Assembly (NCBI GenBank): GCA_036936605.1
Contig: JAUPFV010000001.1
Location: 75,845,910 to 75,909,909, forward strand
Length of the DNA: 64,000 bases
Direction of reading: 5' to 3'
Source: Limnanthes douglasii subsp. nivea
Lineage: Eukaryota > Streptophyta > Magnoliopsida > Brassicales > Limnanthaceae
The notes beneath the pieces were generated by a model. The model saw nothing but the letters and a program-made list of their open reading frames with translations, was not told the DNA's origin and did not search any database. The position numbers and the translations under genes were made by a program. Below, in pieces: positions 10,314 through 20,369 of the stretch; position 1 is the first letter of the stretch; the number at the start of each line of letters is the position of its first letter.

Positions 10314-10525
10314 AACTTTGTTCCTTTGAATAACAGTCTTACTAAGAAGATAACATTGTGTATAATATATATGATTAGATTGAAGCATTGATTGAATAAG
10401 GGTAAGCCTCCCGCCATATGAAAGATACTTGTTATCCCATTCCAATACCTTAGACCTTATTTTATAAACCAGATCATCTAAGTTCCCCATCTTATACTTT
10501 GAATAAATGTTAATACTTAATTATT
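10314..10525 (-). pseudogene. LINE reverse transcriptase remnant, upstream part
   Basis: The minus strand encodes KIRSKVLEWDNKYLSYGGR and LTLIQSMLQSN, the familiar LINE block just after the RT palm (W....LSYAGR...IKSVL in the family). It stops at the ACAAT duplication and continues in register at 323 and below, beyond the Tat element. Upstream (above 10525) the LINE is not recognisable, so it was 5'-truncated or has decayed. Confidence 0.75.
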
Positions 10526-10604
10526 TAATAGGAAGCTAACCATGTTTGAAGCTTGAGATGTTTTCCAGAATCTTCACTCTAGTTGGAGGGATATTTATTG
10601 ATTT

Positions 10605-10800
10605 TATAATTTTTATTTATAATTATCTAGACACTTATATTGTTTATAGGGATGTAAATACTTCCTAAGGTGTTTAGAAATATGTTTAGAATCATCTAGA
10701 AAGTTAGATTGTTTGTAAGGGTTCGAGGACTCCCTAAATAGTTTAAGACTACTTTTGGAATCATCCATATAGTTAGATAACTCATTAAAACATTTCCACA
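10605..10800. repeat. Degenerate tandem repeat, period about 69 bp
   Basis: Minus-strand translation shows two diverged 23-residue units followed by part of a third (LDDSK...PYKQ). This reflects a DNA repeat of about 69 bp rather than a protein. It lies next to the LINE remnant. Confidence 0.45.
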
Positions 10801-10889
10801 CCACCCGTGGAAATAATGTACCTAAAAAGGAACAAAAATAGCATGTAAAACTTTATAAGTGATAACTAAAGCTATATGATATTGTATGA

Positions 10890-12610
10890 ATTATAGAATT
10901 TCAAAATATCAATGTTTTAGAGAAGTCAAAAGTATTTTCCTTATTCATCTAACATTATGTATGTTTTAGGCTTGAGTTTAGATACTATCTTGTATGGTTC
11001 ATCCTAGTTTGGCTAGATATTTGCAGTTACTCATAAGGGTTTTGTAATTCTATACTCGTAAGTAAGCTTTAATCATTTTCTCTTTAATTACATATAACTT
11101 TGTATCCTCGCTTTGATTTTTTCTCTTTCATTATATGTAGATAATTTCAATAATGCATGGGTAGTTTTGTTGGGACTACTTCCTTTATTTTATAGACTAA
11201 AGTGAACGGTATCTCGGGAGTTGTAGTTTGTACAGGAAGTCTGAAGACTTCCCAGCCACACCTTCTAAAATTATTTTGATGCATTCAAATATGGATTTGT
11301 TTGGAATCTTCACTTGTTGTGCTTTTAGTTTTTGCATTGGCTCAACTTCCACCCATTTTGAGAAATAATTATCTTCCACTATAAGATATTTTATTTATCA
11401 TGAAGCCTTCAATAAAGACCCTATGATGTGGAGACCACAACTATCGAATGAAATTACCTCTTATATAATATCTAGAGAAATAACTAAGATCAGGATGTAA
11501 TTGAAAATGTTTGATGACGTCTTTCACATCTATCAAGATGGGTGACCAATAAGATCTTGTTAAGAGAATTATGATGTGCAACACCTTGTAAACACAATGA
11601 TCATTTCCTTCTCCAAAATGAATTTGTTATATAAGAAATACATTTTTTTTAGGCCTAAGATAAAAAATTAACGGCATGATAAGATCCTACAGGTACAATG
11701 TGTCTGCCAATGATACATTTTTAGTTTCTCAAATTTCATTGCGCATAGTCTCGTCCTTACTACGGGGAGTTTTATTTATATATGATATGATTTGATACAT
11801 GGTCTATAATAATATTCATCTTCAATGATTATTATTTCAGATACCGAAGTAATGGAAAAAAAATTGTTCGGAAAAATCACTAAAGGTTTATACTTAACGA
11901 TTACCCCTACCGAGTCTGTGCAGGCTGAAGTGGCAAGAGTGGTTGTCGTTGTACTTTATATCTTCAAAACTTTCTTGTATGTGAATTTCTCAAATAAATT
12001 TGTTTAGTTGTGAGTCTTCGTCATGTAAGGAATAATATTTTGTTTATTGACTTATGTTTGGCCCAAACCCTGGTTGATTACGAATTAAAAAACTTTTAAG
12101 AACTTTATCCTTAAAGCTCACATATGTTTGCAAGTCTTATCTCATCAATGTTAAATTCATACTTTAAGTCATGTTTGGAGGTGGTAAAGTCAAACTTGAT
12201 GGCTTGTTTTAAAATTTCTTCAGAAAAGGGTGTTAGTTGTATCCCTACACCATAGCCTAAGTTTTTTATTCCCCTATCAGTCTGAATCTCCCATATTGGT
12301 TCATGATGGTTTAAGAAGGTATATACCTCTTTGATTGAAATTCGGTCAAGAAATTTACCAATCTTTGAGCTTTTATTGCAGTGCATGACATGAACCTAAT
12401 GTCAAAATATCCTAATTCTATTAACCATATCGTCAGTCTGCGAGATATATTTGGCTTTTGTAATATATTCCTCAAGGGAAGTGAGGTCCGTACATACTAT
12501 AGTATGTTCTTAGAAGTAATGCCTCGTTTTCTTAACCATTATTACCAAAGCATATACAATTTTCATATATATGAATATTGTGTCTTAAGATCTAGTACAA
12601 AGTTATCAAC
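10890..12610 (-). pseudogene. Old Tat-type pol remnant (RNase H to integrase)
   Basis: Read on the minus strand from 12610 down. First comes a Ty3-type RNase H tail (RHYF.EHTIV). The archaeal-type RNase H follows at 12386-12111 (EIQTDRG, GYGVGIQLTP, SKHDLKYEF), and then an integrase core fragment (FSKWVEVEP at 11379-11320 and ILEGVAGKSSDFLY near 11240). Faint C-terminal similarity continues to about 10890. Stops and shifts occur throughout and no LTRs are visible. It is much older than the element at 324-10308 and of a different subfamily. Confidence 0.65.
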
Positions 12611-12639
12611 ATGATAATTGTGACGTGACATTATGCCGC

Positions 12640-13345
12640 AGTGACGGTGTGGTGAGGCAAGGCGAGGCGTGGCCTCACCGCCTCAGGGTGAGGTGTGGCG
12701 AAGCCCTTAGCATGGCGCTCACCGTGGCGGTCATGGCGCGCTACAAAGTGTATGGCGAGGCGCTCGCCATGGCGCGCCACACTAAGTCTGATGTTGTTTT
12801 TAACTAAAAAATGAAAACCTAAAACTAAGAGACCCGTGTCTCAATTACCCTTATTTATTTCTTCCCCAATCAACCACACCCTTTATTTACTCCACCAATC
12901 AAGCACTCACACACTTCGGTCTAAGAATTCATCGTCTTCAGCGCTCGCACAAGTGATTGGAGGCTTGTTGATGAAAACTCTGAAGAAGAAGTAACTCAAT
13001 TATCGGATATAAAAGGAGAAAATGGTGTAGATTAGAGGTATGAAAATGTTGTCATTTGACTCGGTTGTTTTAAGAGTTATATAAGTGAATGTTTTATAAT
13101 TGGATATTTCTACGTGTCTGTCATTTCACTCGGATGTTCTAAGAAGTATGTAATTTGATGTTTAAGTTATTATTGTTAGTTTAAACGTCTAAATAGTATT
13201 ATTTAAATTACATTTATGTTCTATAAAAATATTATTCATGTAAGGGATCACTGCATGTCATGTGACCATCGCCTCACCGCTCGCCTCGTCGGTGTGGGTT
13301 TTTTAGCCCTTTTCGCCACTGACCACTGCATGCCACTCATAACTA
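12640..13345. other. GC-rich blocks flanking an AT-rich core
   Basis: 12640-12780 is strikingly GC-rich, built from GGCGAGGCG, GTGAGG and CTCACCG words. 13263-13345 carries similar words in the opposite sense (CGCCTCACCGCTCGCCTCG). Between them lies ordinary AT-rich sequence. The arrangement recalls subterminal inverted repeats of a non-autonomous DNA transposon, but I found no exact terminal repeats or target duplication. A 60-codon frame at 12625-12807 is a by-product of the GC-rich words. Confidence 0.35.
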
Positions 13346-13499
13346 TGCACTGCACTAACTGAATAATTAGATAAATCTAAGTAAAAATAAAACTCACCCG
13401 ACTTCGACTTCGTCTCCAACTTATACGAGGCCAATAATTCGGTGATATTGTTAAATGCTTCATCATATGAAAAAGTCAAATTGAATCAGCCAAAAATAC

Positions 13500-13975
13500 G
13501 AAGAAGGTTTCGCATCTTTTTCGTTTACACTTTAAATTTAAAATGTTAAAAATACGTTTCTTTTAAAATATCATTGCTTTTGATTTTTTAAGATGGATAA
13601 AACTATATACATTCATGATATGTTTTGAATTTGTTTTTAAAAAACTATATTTAACACTGGTTTCTCATTACTTGGTTTCACATCTATCGGATACTTGGTT
13701 TTACATCTATCATAATGGGCATGGTTTCGCATCTATAAAAAACAAGGTTTTGTATCTTCTTCAAAAAAGTCATCTTCTTCGTTTACAATGTAAAATTAAA
13801 AATTTAAACAGTTCGTATCTTTTGAATGGTAACTTGGAAAAAATAATCCGAAAATACCATTGGTTTCGTTTTTTTAAACAAACAAAACTAGATTCGTTCA
13901 TCATATGTTTTGAATTTTTTAAATATATATATATATATATATATATTACACTGGTTTCTCATTACCTTACATGGT
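13500..13975. repeat. Diverged tandem duplication, period about 286 bp
   Basis: The words ATATGTTTTGAATTT and ACTGGTTTCTCATTAC occur near 13618/13655 and again near 13904/13950 with matching sequence between. GGTTTC(G/A)CATCT is scattered through the block. The second copy has acquired a (TA)n run at 13924-13946. No coding signal. Confidence 0.5.
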
Positions 13976-14307
13976 TTTTCATCTAGCATATAGCATCTTA
14001 CCTAAAATAACCATATTTCACATCTACCACTAGAGACAATAAATGTGTTTTGTACTTGGCAATAAAGTGAATAGACGTGTTTCACATCATCAAAAACTCC
14101 GTCTTCTTAGTCGAAGCTTGAACTAGTTTCTCGAACCAGATTTTCCAAAAACATAAAAAATACACCAAAAACGATCAAAACATTACTGCTATACAATAAT
14201 TTAACTACAAAATCAAAGAAATATGAGAAGCATTCCAAAAAACACGAAGAAAACATAAATCTAGTAACCTATTTCAAAATAATAATAATAAAATTGAGTT
14301 AACTAAA
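13976..14307. other. AT-rich spacer before the pararetrovirus
   Basis: A-rich intergenic DNA. The viral frame is open upstream to 14227, but sequence before about 14308 looks like ordinary AT-rich host DNA. I place the left viral junction at about 14305-14320. I see no gene here. Confidence 0.4.
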
Positions 14308-14376
14308 CAACCAAATCTCGCCACCTTTTTAAAGGTTCAGGTCCAGATTACAGGAGTCGAGCAAAAAGGATCTTCT

Positions 14377-17300
14377 ATGTCGGCTACCTTGCACCACCAG
14401 ATTGTCTATCGTTTGCAAGATCATGCTATGGATCTGCCATCAAAACAAGAATCGTCTAATGCTCTCTTGGTGCTAGCAAGCAATGATGAGCAAATCCCGA
14501 CTATCGTCCAAATTCCAAGACAAATCCCAAAGGAAGAACTCCATAAGCTTATGCCATTGGAATGGATCACGAATTATGAGAAAACTCAAACAGAGACGCA
14601 TCTTCTCAGAGCAGCAGACCCTACTTTCCTTAGACAAGACAATGGAACAGTAAAAACGGTGTATAAACTTGAAGATGAAGAAGGGGAAAAAGTTCCAATA
14701 TTACATTCTAATATGGTGCACTCTGTTTACAAGCCAAGAGAAAAACATATACCCATTGCCCGTTTCCACCCAGACGGATCACATTTTTATACTGACAAGA
14801 TAGACGGACACTTCATTTGGGATGCTGATCCATCTATGTGCGATGAAGGGTGTACATGCTGGATGGAGGGCTCTGATTCTGATGACGACTCAGAAGAAGA
14901 CGAAGAAAGGATCTTAGATCCCCAAGATATGAAAAGTCCAGATAAAGATGATCCTCTCCATTCGTGTATGATGTTTTCACCCGGATCAACATCTTACGTA
15001 GATGAGTTTCCAAAACTAGAAAAGCACGTGGACGCACAAACAAAGGTTGTATCCAAGCCGTATGTACAACCTTCCTCGATATTGCCAAGTGGAAAGATGG
15101 AAAAACCCAGCCAACAGGAAGCTGTCCTAAATTGGCATACGAACAACGCCATTGCTCAGAATATGGTTCTTCACAAAATAGACCACAAGGTAGAAGAAGT
15201 CCTTTCCCAGAATAAACAAGTCGAACGTAATTTTGGAGAGTTGAACCGCCAAATTCAACAACTGTATCAAAAATTACGATCGCAAATTGCTCAGCTAGAT
15301 AAGGAGTTAAGGAGCATGATATTACAGAAAAAGACGGGACGGGAGTTTAACCAGAAGGAAGCAGAAATCAAAAAATTGAAAGCAGAAATTGCTATGATCG
15401 AATCTGACATGATGATGTCACCTGTGCCCTTCCCTACGTATACTAATCCGGTACACGTTCCGAAAGAAACAAGTCCATCTTTCTTTCCTCAACTACCCTA
15501 CTACTCGAGCCATTTTAAGATGACTCATGATATATTAAGGCATACTCCAAAGCCTGTGCTAAAAAGAGAACAAAAGGGGAAAGAGAAAATCGAGGACCTA
15601 CCCCAAAATATGGTTTTTCAAGTCCCAGAATGGAAGGAAAACTCTCCATCCACTAAAGGTGATCTCACGGAAAGTGAAGAGCTGGGATCCGAAATGGCTG
15701 ATATTACCAACCTACTTATGGCTAACTCTGTAGAATCAGATGCCCGAGCGGAGGACACGGAGGATATAGAAGAAGAAACGGTTCCTCTGACATTTAAAAA
15801 GGAGCCCCTCAAACCAACAGGAGGTCCTTGGTTCACTTTTGATGACATTCCTCCTCACCAATGGAGAACAAGGCTACATGAGTTTGGAGCATGGATTGAT
15901 CTCCAAATGACCAGGAGCGGTGTCGAACTGTCAGATGTCCTGAGAGAATTTGCCTCCCGAATGACAGGATCTCTTAGGGAATGGTTCCATACTTTGGGTG
16001 ACTACCGGCAGCTACAGTTCTACCAAGTACAAGAGGCCTCAAGTATTCTGGGAACCATACATCAAGAATTTATCGGAGACTATTCTCTGATAGATAGAAA
16101 GGCCCGACAAGAATATTTTGAAATGAAATGTTGTTCCTTAGAGGCCAAAGATCTTGAGTATCACTACCAGAGGATGTCCAAAAGGTATTATATGCTCAAC
16201 GAGTATAATGACCCCAATTTGAGGCACACGTATATTGCATCTCTTCCTAAAGAAGTTCAGTCGGACCTACAGAGAACTATTGCAGCGACAGGAAGAGAAG
16301 TGGCCAGAATCACCTTAGGAGAGATTCATCAACTAACTCTTTCGGTGATCGAGAAATTATGCGACCAACAAAGGCTTTTCAAGTCAATGATGAATAATAA
16401 GAAATTACTCACTAAGGCTTGTCGGAAGCCTTACCTAGAGATCAAATGTAAAGGCAAAAAGGAGTGCACATGCTCTACGAAGAAAAAGCCGCACTTCAAA
16501 AAATTTAAGAAGAAATTTCAGAAAACTAAGAGGTATAAAAGACCTTTCAAATTCTTCCGGAAGAAAAATTTCAGGAGATCCTCAGCAAAATCCGATAGAT
16601 GTTTTGTATGTGGACAAAAAGGACATTTTTCAAGAAATTATCCGAACAAACCAGAAAAGGCGGCCCGAATGTTGCAACAAGTACAAAACAGTTTCCCAAT
16701 AGGAGACGCAGACGTCGAGTCTCTCTTCTCAGAACAAGAAGAGACAAATGAGGAAACAGTGTTTGCCCTAAATGTCTCAGAAGACTCAATCTCAGAAGAA
16801 GATTCTTACGATGATGACTCAGGAATAAGTGACACCGAGATTCCTATTTATACTGCCCAAGCTTGCTCGGCTCAACCAACGGCTGCAGTTCCACTGGTAC
16901 AGATTCATATTCTTCCTTCTAAATACGATAAACCAATCTCCGTGATTGGGTTTATGGATACCGGGGCACACAGAAGCATGATGAATCCAGCCATCCTTCC
17001 CTCAGAATGTTGGGTTAAGCATACAGAATACTTCCGAGCAGCTGACGGAGAGGTTTTTAAAACTGAGTTAATCACGAGGAACCCAATTGGAATCCAGTTC
17101 TTCCCTGACTGCATCATTTGGACAAAAGTTTTGGGGACAAACCTGCCAGGAAAAGATATATTGGTTGGTTTTGACGTATATCAGCAAGCCAAAAGGCTTC
17201 AGATCTTGCCAGAAGGAGTTAGATTCAAGAGGTCGATGAAGCTATATACAACTGTACACAAGCTGTTCTCCTTGTCAGAAGCCTCTTCTAGCTACTCAGA

Positions 17301-19740
17301 AATCAAGACAAAGCTTCTTCCACTATGCACAGACTCCCATGCAGATTTTCAACATCCCAACCCGTTATGGAAGAACAAAGACTTTTTTATCCATCTGCCA
17401 TTCAAGCTTAATGAAGACCTAAATCCGACCAAGGCTACACATCCGGGTATGTCTCCATCTGATTTAATCCTCGCACAAAAAGAATGCCAAGAGCTTCTGC
17501 AGCAAGGACTTATTGAGCCCACTACATCAGAATGGGCCTGTCAAGCTTTTTATGTTGAAAAACGATCCGAGAAGGCCAGGGGAAAAAAGAGGCTCGTCAT
17601 CGACTATAAGCCTCTTAATCACTTTCTAAGAGATGACAAGTTTCCGCTACCTAAAATAAACACCTTATTCATCCATCTCAAAGAAGCCCATGTCTTCTCC
17701 AAATTCGACCTAAAAGCAGGATTCTGGCAAGTAGGGATAGATCCGAGCGAGAGATCCAAGACGGCATTCTGCATCCCCAATGCTCATTACCAATGGACAG
17801 TTATGCCTTTCGGACTCAAAGTAGCTCCTTCCCTCTTCCAGAAAACGATGACAAAGATTTTACATCCCATACTACATCATGCTTTGGTGTACATTGACGA
17901 CATACTGTTATTCTCAAAAAACGAGAAAGAACACCTGGTCTTGCTTGGCCAATTCCAGTCAATTGTGCAGGAGTATGGGATTATGCTATCTGAAAGAAAA
18001 AACCAACTAGGAAGAACTAGCATAGACTTCCTAGGCATGCAGTTTTCCAACGGAAAATACCAACCTGGGCCACACATCGCTCAAGAACTTCAAAAGTTTC
18101 CAGATAAAGATCTGACAACAAAACAGATACAGCAGTTTCTGGGCATTATCAACTACCTGAAAGACTTTCTACCGCACGCTTCCCGAGATACGAGCCAGTT
18201 ATCAAAAATATTGAGAAAAACAGCACCACCTTGGGGACCGGCGCAGACAGCAGCGGTAACAAATTTAAAAGAGGTAACACAAAATCCTCCTCCCTTAAAG
18301 ATTCCTGGAGAGGGTAAGAGAATTTTGCAGACAGATGCGAGTGACGAATTCTGGGGAGCTATTTTACTCGAAGAAATTGAAGGCAAAAGACACTTTTGTG
18401 GACATGCGAGTGGTCAATTCAAAGATGCTGAAAAACACTATCATACCGTCTACAAAGAAACCCTAGCTGTCAAATACGGAATCAAGAAATTCGAGTTTCA
18501 TCTACTCGGCTATCATTTTTTGGTGCAACTCGATAATTCCTCATTCCCAAAAGTTCTTGAATTTCGTAACAAATCGCTCCCTGAGAAACAGCTCCTCAGA
18601 TTAAAAGCTTGGTTCTCAAAATACGACTTTGAGGTACAACATATAAAAAGAGAACGCAACTTAATCCCAGATCTTCTGTCTCGACCTCCACCAGCGGTAC
18701 AGCTTATCACTTCAGCTCGGAAATTCCCACTAATCTTCATGGTTCGGCCTGTTCCACGACAAAGATCGCCTCAAGCATCTATTAAAAAGGAATTTCCACC
18801 AGAAGTTACAATCAAAACTGCATTTGATTGTCAGTACTACGCTAAAAATCATCTATTCTATTGGATGATGAGGACATTCAAGGATACCAGGTACTTTCCA
18901 CGAGAGAGCACGTTTTTTCCAGAACATCCTTACCTTACTATCTACCGGTTTACTCCGGATAAGAGACTTTTTCCGTCTCAACTATGGTATCTTTGGTGTC
19001 TCACAATAATGTACTACGCACCGATTGCTTTTGAAGTGGAACCTATGTTAAAAAATCTCCAGACACCATCTCGCTCCAATGATCTTCTCTGGACATTCTT
19101 AGAATGGTTCAACCCAATTCAATGGTGGATAGATGAGCTCAAAGAAGTCAGGACGATCGATGCACAGCATTGTCAAGAACCCGATGATCCTCCAGGAAGA
19201 TTAGCAGTCATTTACGGATTCCACCGACCATACTTCCATCACCCAGAAACTAATCAGTTATGGTCTAAAAATGACACCAACATGTGGTGTGCTTTTCCGC
19301 GAATAACTATGTTAGACACTTGTAAATGTCTAACTCGACAACTCGAAGAAGATATGTTGATACGAAACAATGGGGTCATGGAAGAACTACATATTGAACA
19401 TACATCCCTTGGGCCCATCCATGACACTCGCACGTTCCCTATCTTCACTAATGAATCAAACAACAAAAACAGTGAAGAATCCACTGGCAGCACAATGGAA
19501 GTAGACCGGGCAGAACGAAAGAAATCGGAACCGGATCCCATCATACATTTGGAGAGAATAAACCTAACAGAAGAAAGAAAATTCAGCCCATCAATCATGG
19601 ACATCAAAGACAATGATTTACTCGAAGCAATAGAGGCTGAACTTGAAGAATTGGAGAAAGATAGAAATATCCAAGGCCCAAGCCCAATGGACTTCTCCTA
19701 TAAAGACAATCCTGGGCCTAGTAGATTTGAGTGGGCCTAA
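14377..19740 (+). CDS. Pararetroviral polyprotein (MP end-CP-PR-RT-RH-Cterm)
   Basis: An uninterrupted 1787-codon frame. The start is the first ATG, but the frame is open upstream to 14227, and codons just before the ATG still resemble the end of a movement protein domain, so a natural start is missing. An acidic stretch lies at about residues 165-185 and a coiled coil at about 257-346. The capsid region (about 440-740) ends in a Lys/Arg-rich tract and a zinc knuckle (Cys742, Cys745, His750) whose fourth ligand position is Tyr755. Protease D-T-G-A starts at Asp861. RT has Asp1111 and the YIDD box at 1172-1175. RNase H begins near Asp1320 and ends about 1432. Residues 1433-1787 form a Trp/Tyr-rich domain I cannot name, with an acidic tail. 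The frame ends in TAA 19738-19740. Confidence 0.85.
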   Translation: MSATLHHQIVYRLQDHAMDLPSKQESSNALLVLASNDEQIPTIVQIPRQIPKEELHKLMPLEWITNYEKTQTETHLLRAADPTFLRQDNGTVKTVYKLEDEEGEKVPILHSNMVHSVYKPREKHIPIARFHPDGSHFYTDKIDGHFIWDADPSMCDEGCTCWMEGSDSDDDSEEDEERILDPQDMKSPDKDDPLHSCMMFSPGSTSYVDEFPKLEKHVDAQTKVVSKPYVQPSSILPSGKMEKPSQQEAVLNWHTNNAIAQNMVLHKIDHKVEEVLSQNKQVERNFGELNRQIQQLYQKLRSQIAQLDKELRSMILQKKTGREFNQKEAEIKKLKAEIAMIESDMMMSPVPFPTYTNPVHVPKETSPSFFPQLPYYSSHFKMTHDILRHTPKPVLKREQKGKEKIEDLPQNMVFQVPEWKENSPSTKGDLTESEELGSEMADITNLLMANSVESDARAEDTEDIEEETVPLTFKKEPLKPTGGPWFTFDDIPPHQWRTRLHEFGAWIDLQMTRSGVELSDVLREFASRMTGSLREWFHTLGDYRQLQFYQVQEASSILGTIHQEFIGDYSLIDRKARQEYFEMKCCSLEAKDLEYHYQRMSKRYYMLNEYNDPNLRHTYIASLPKEVQSDLQRTIAATGREVARITLGEIHQLTLSVIEKLCDQQRLFKSMMNNKKLLTKACRKPYLEIKCKGKKECTCSTKKKPHFKKFKKKFQKTKRYKRPFKFFRKKNFRRSSAKSDRCFVCGQKGHFSRNYPNKPEKAARMLQQVQNSFPIGDADVESLFSEQEETNEETVFALNVSEDSISEEDSYDDDSGISDTEIPIYTAQACSAQPTAAVPLVQIHILPSKYDKPISVIGFMDTGAHRSMMNPAILPSECWVKHTEYFRAADGEVFKTELITRNPIGIQFFPDCIIWTKVLGTNLPGKDILVGFDVYQQAKRLQILPEGVRFKRSMKLYTTVHKLFSLSEASSSYSEIKTKLLPLCTDSHADFQHPNPLWKNKDFFIHLPFKLNEDLNPTKATHPGMSPSDLILAQKECQELLQQGLIEPTTSEWACQAFYVEKRSEKARGKKRLVIDYKPLNHFLRDDKFPLPKINTLFIHLKEAHVFSKFDLKAGFWQVGIDPSERSKTAFCIPNAHYQWTVMPFGLKVAPSLFQKTMTKILHPILHHALVYIDDILLFSKNEKEHLVLLGQFQSIVQEYGIMLSERKNQLGRTSIDFLGMQFSNGKYQPGPHIAQELQKFPDKDLTTKQIQQFLGIINYLKDFLPHASRDTSQLSKILRKTAPPWGPAQTAAVTNLKEVTQNPPPLKIPGEGKRILQTDASDEFWGAILLEEIEGKRHFCGHASGQFKDAEKHYHTVYKETLAVKYGIKKFEFHLLGYHFLVQLDNSSFPKVLEFRNKSLPEKQLLRLKAWFSKYDFEVQHIKRERNLIPDLLSRPPPAVQLITSARKFPLIFMVRPVPRQRSPQASIKKEFPPEVTIKTAFDCQYYAKNHLFYWMMRTFKDTRYFPRESTFFPEHPYLTIYRFTPDKRLFPSQLWYLWCLTIMYYAPIAFEVEPMLKNLQTPSRSNDLLWTFLEWFNPIQWWIDELKEVRTIDAQHCQEPDDPPGRLAVIYGFHRPYFHHPETNQLWSKNDTNMWCAFPRITMLDTCKCLTRQLEEDMLIRNNGVMEELHIEHTSLGPIHDTRTFPIFTNESNNKNSEESTGSTMEVDRAERKKSEPDPIIHLERINLTEERKFSPSIMDIKDNDLLEAIEAELEELEKDRNIQGPSPMDFSYKDNPGPSRFEWA

Positions 19741-19925
19741 TAAAGTCACAAGTCAACAAAATAAAAGGGGGCCCACTATAAGTTTGTCTTTTATGCATGT
19801 AAATTTGTATTATTCTGCATGTCTGTTTTTGTAAGGAGACGCCAAGTGGCTCTCCCCTTATCCATGTGTCTGTAACATAGAGAATAAGGATAAGACTTGT
19901 GATCTCACCCTAGTAAGCTCCTCTC

Positions 19926-19933
19926 TATATAAA
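19926..19933 (+). promoter_or_regulatory. TATA box of viral intergenic region
   Basis: TATATAAA followed by GAGGCAG, downstream of the polyprotein. Caulimovirid pregenomic RNA promoters lie in this intergenic place and often have this form. No ORF of at least 60 codons spans 19850-20010, apart from a 63-codon one beginning at 20014. Confidence 0.6.
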
Positions 19934-19987
19934 GAGGCAGCCTACACTCTGTAAGGATCACAATACAAAAACATCTCTACTACTCTC

Positions 19988-19993
19988 AATAAA
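19988..19993 (+). terminator. AATAAA polyadenylation signal
   Basis: AATAAA lies 55 bp after the start of the TATA box. In pararetroviruses the signal sits just after the cap site, is bypassed on first passage and is used after one round of the circular genome. The position fits that scheme. Confidence 0.5.
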
Positions 19994-20347
19994 CATGTCT
20001 TTCTTCTAAACTCTTGTGCTTCTCTCTCAAAGTTCTTAATCTTTCTGTATGGATTCTCCTCCTTCTTCTTAAAAAATATGTGTTCTTTAGATCCTGTGGT
20101 TCCGAACCTTTGAGTTCTTACCTAAGGTCATCGTGCTATACAACAGAAGCTAAAAAGTGGACCCATATATGGCTGAAGCAGCCTCCCGTGGTCCTGATAG
20201 CTTGAGTATAACATAATGATTCTAGGTCTGAAACTGAAAGAATCATCGGAACCGCTGGTATCGGTCTCGAGATTCCGCTTGGTTTTGTATATTGAACTGG
20301 AGACCAGAAACAGTATCTGTGACGGCAAAGTGTGTCGATGATTGTTA

Positions 20348-20360
20348 TGGTATTGTAGCC
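20348..20360 (+). promoter_or_regulatory. Degenerate tRNA-Met primer-site-like motif
   Basis: TGGTATTGTAGCC matches the initiator-Met primer site TGGTATCAGAGCC at 10 of 13 positions. It lies about 420 bp downstream of the TATA box, a fitting leader position. Decay or chance resemblance are both possible. Confidence 0.3.
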
Positions 20361-20369
20361 TCACTTAAA

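Larger units (their letters stand above)
14308..20365 (+). mobile_element. Endogenous pararetrovirus (Caulimoviridae-like) fragment
   Basis: About 6 kb with the gene order of plant pararetroviruses: C-terminal end of the movement protein, capsid with zinc knuckle, protease, RT, RNase H, then an intergenic region with a promoter and polyadenylation signal. There is no integrase and no LTR pair, which separates it from the retrotransposons around it. The left end falls inside the movement protein, so most of that domain is absent. The right end is placed after a degenerate primer-site-like motif near 20348, and the junction is soft. This is a partial, linearised copy of a circular genome. I cannot assign a genus. 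Confidence 0.8.

Noticed and set aside
12625..12807. 60-codon frame in GC-rich DNA
   Set aside because: Composed of the repeated GAGGCG words; no stop-free conservation and no family resemblance.
19643..19834. Frame overlapping the end of the pararetroviral gene as a separate small viral gene
   Set aside because: Alternative-frame shadow of the polyprotein end; no known motif and no separate start signal.
20256..20267. TGGTATCGGTCT as the viral Met primer site
   Set aside because: Only the first seven bases match; the motif at 20348 matches better overall, though it is also weak.
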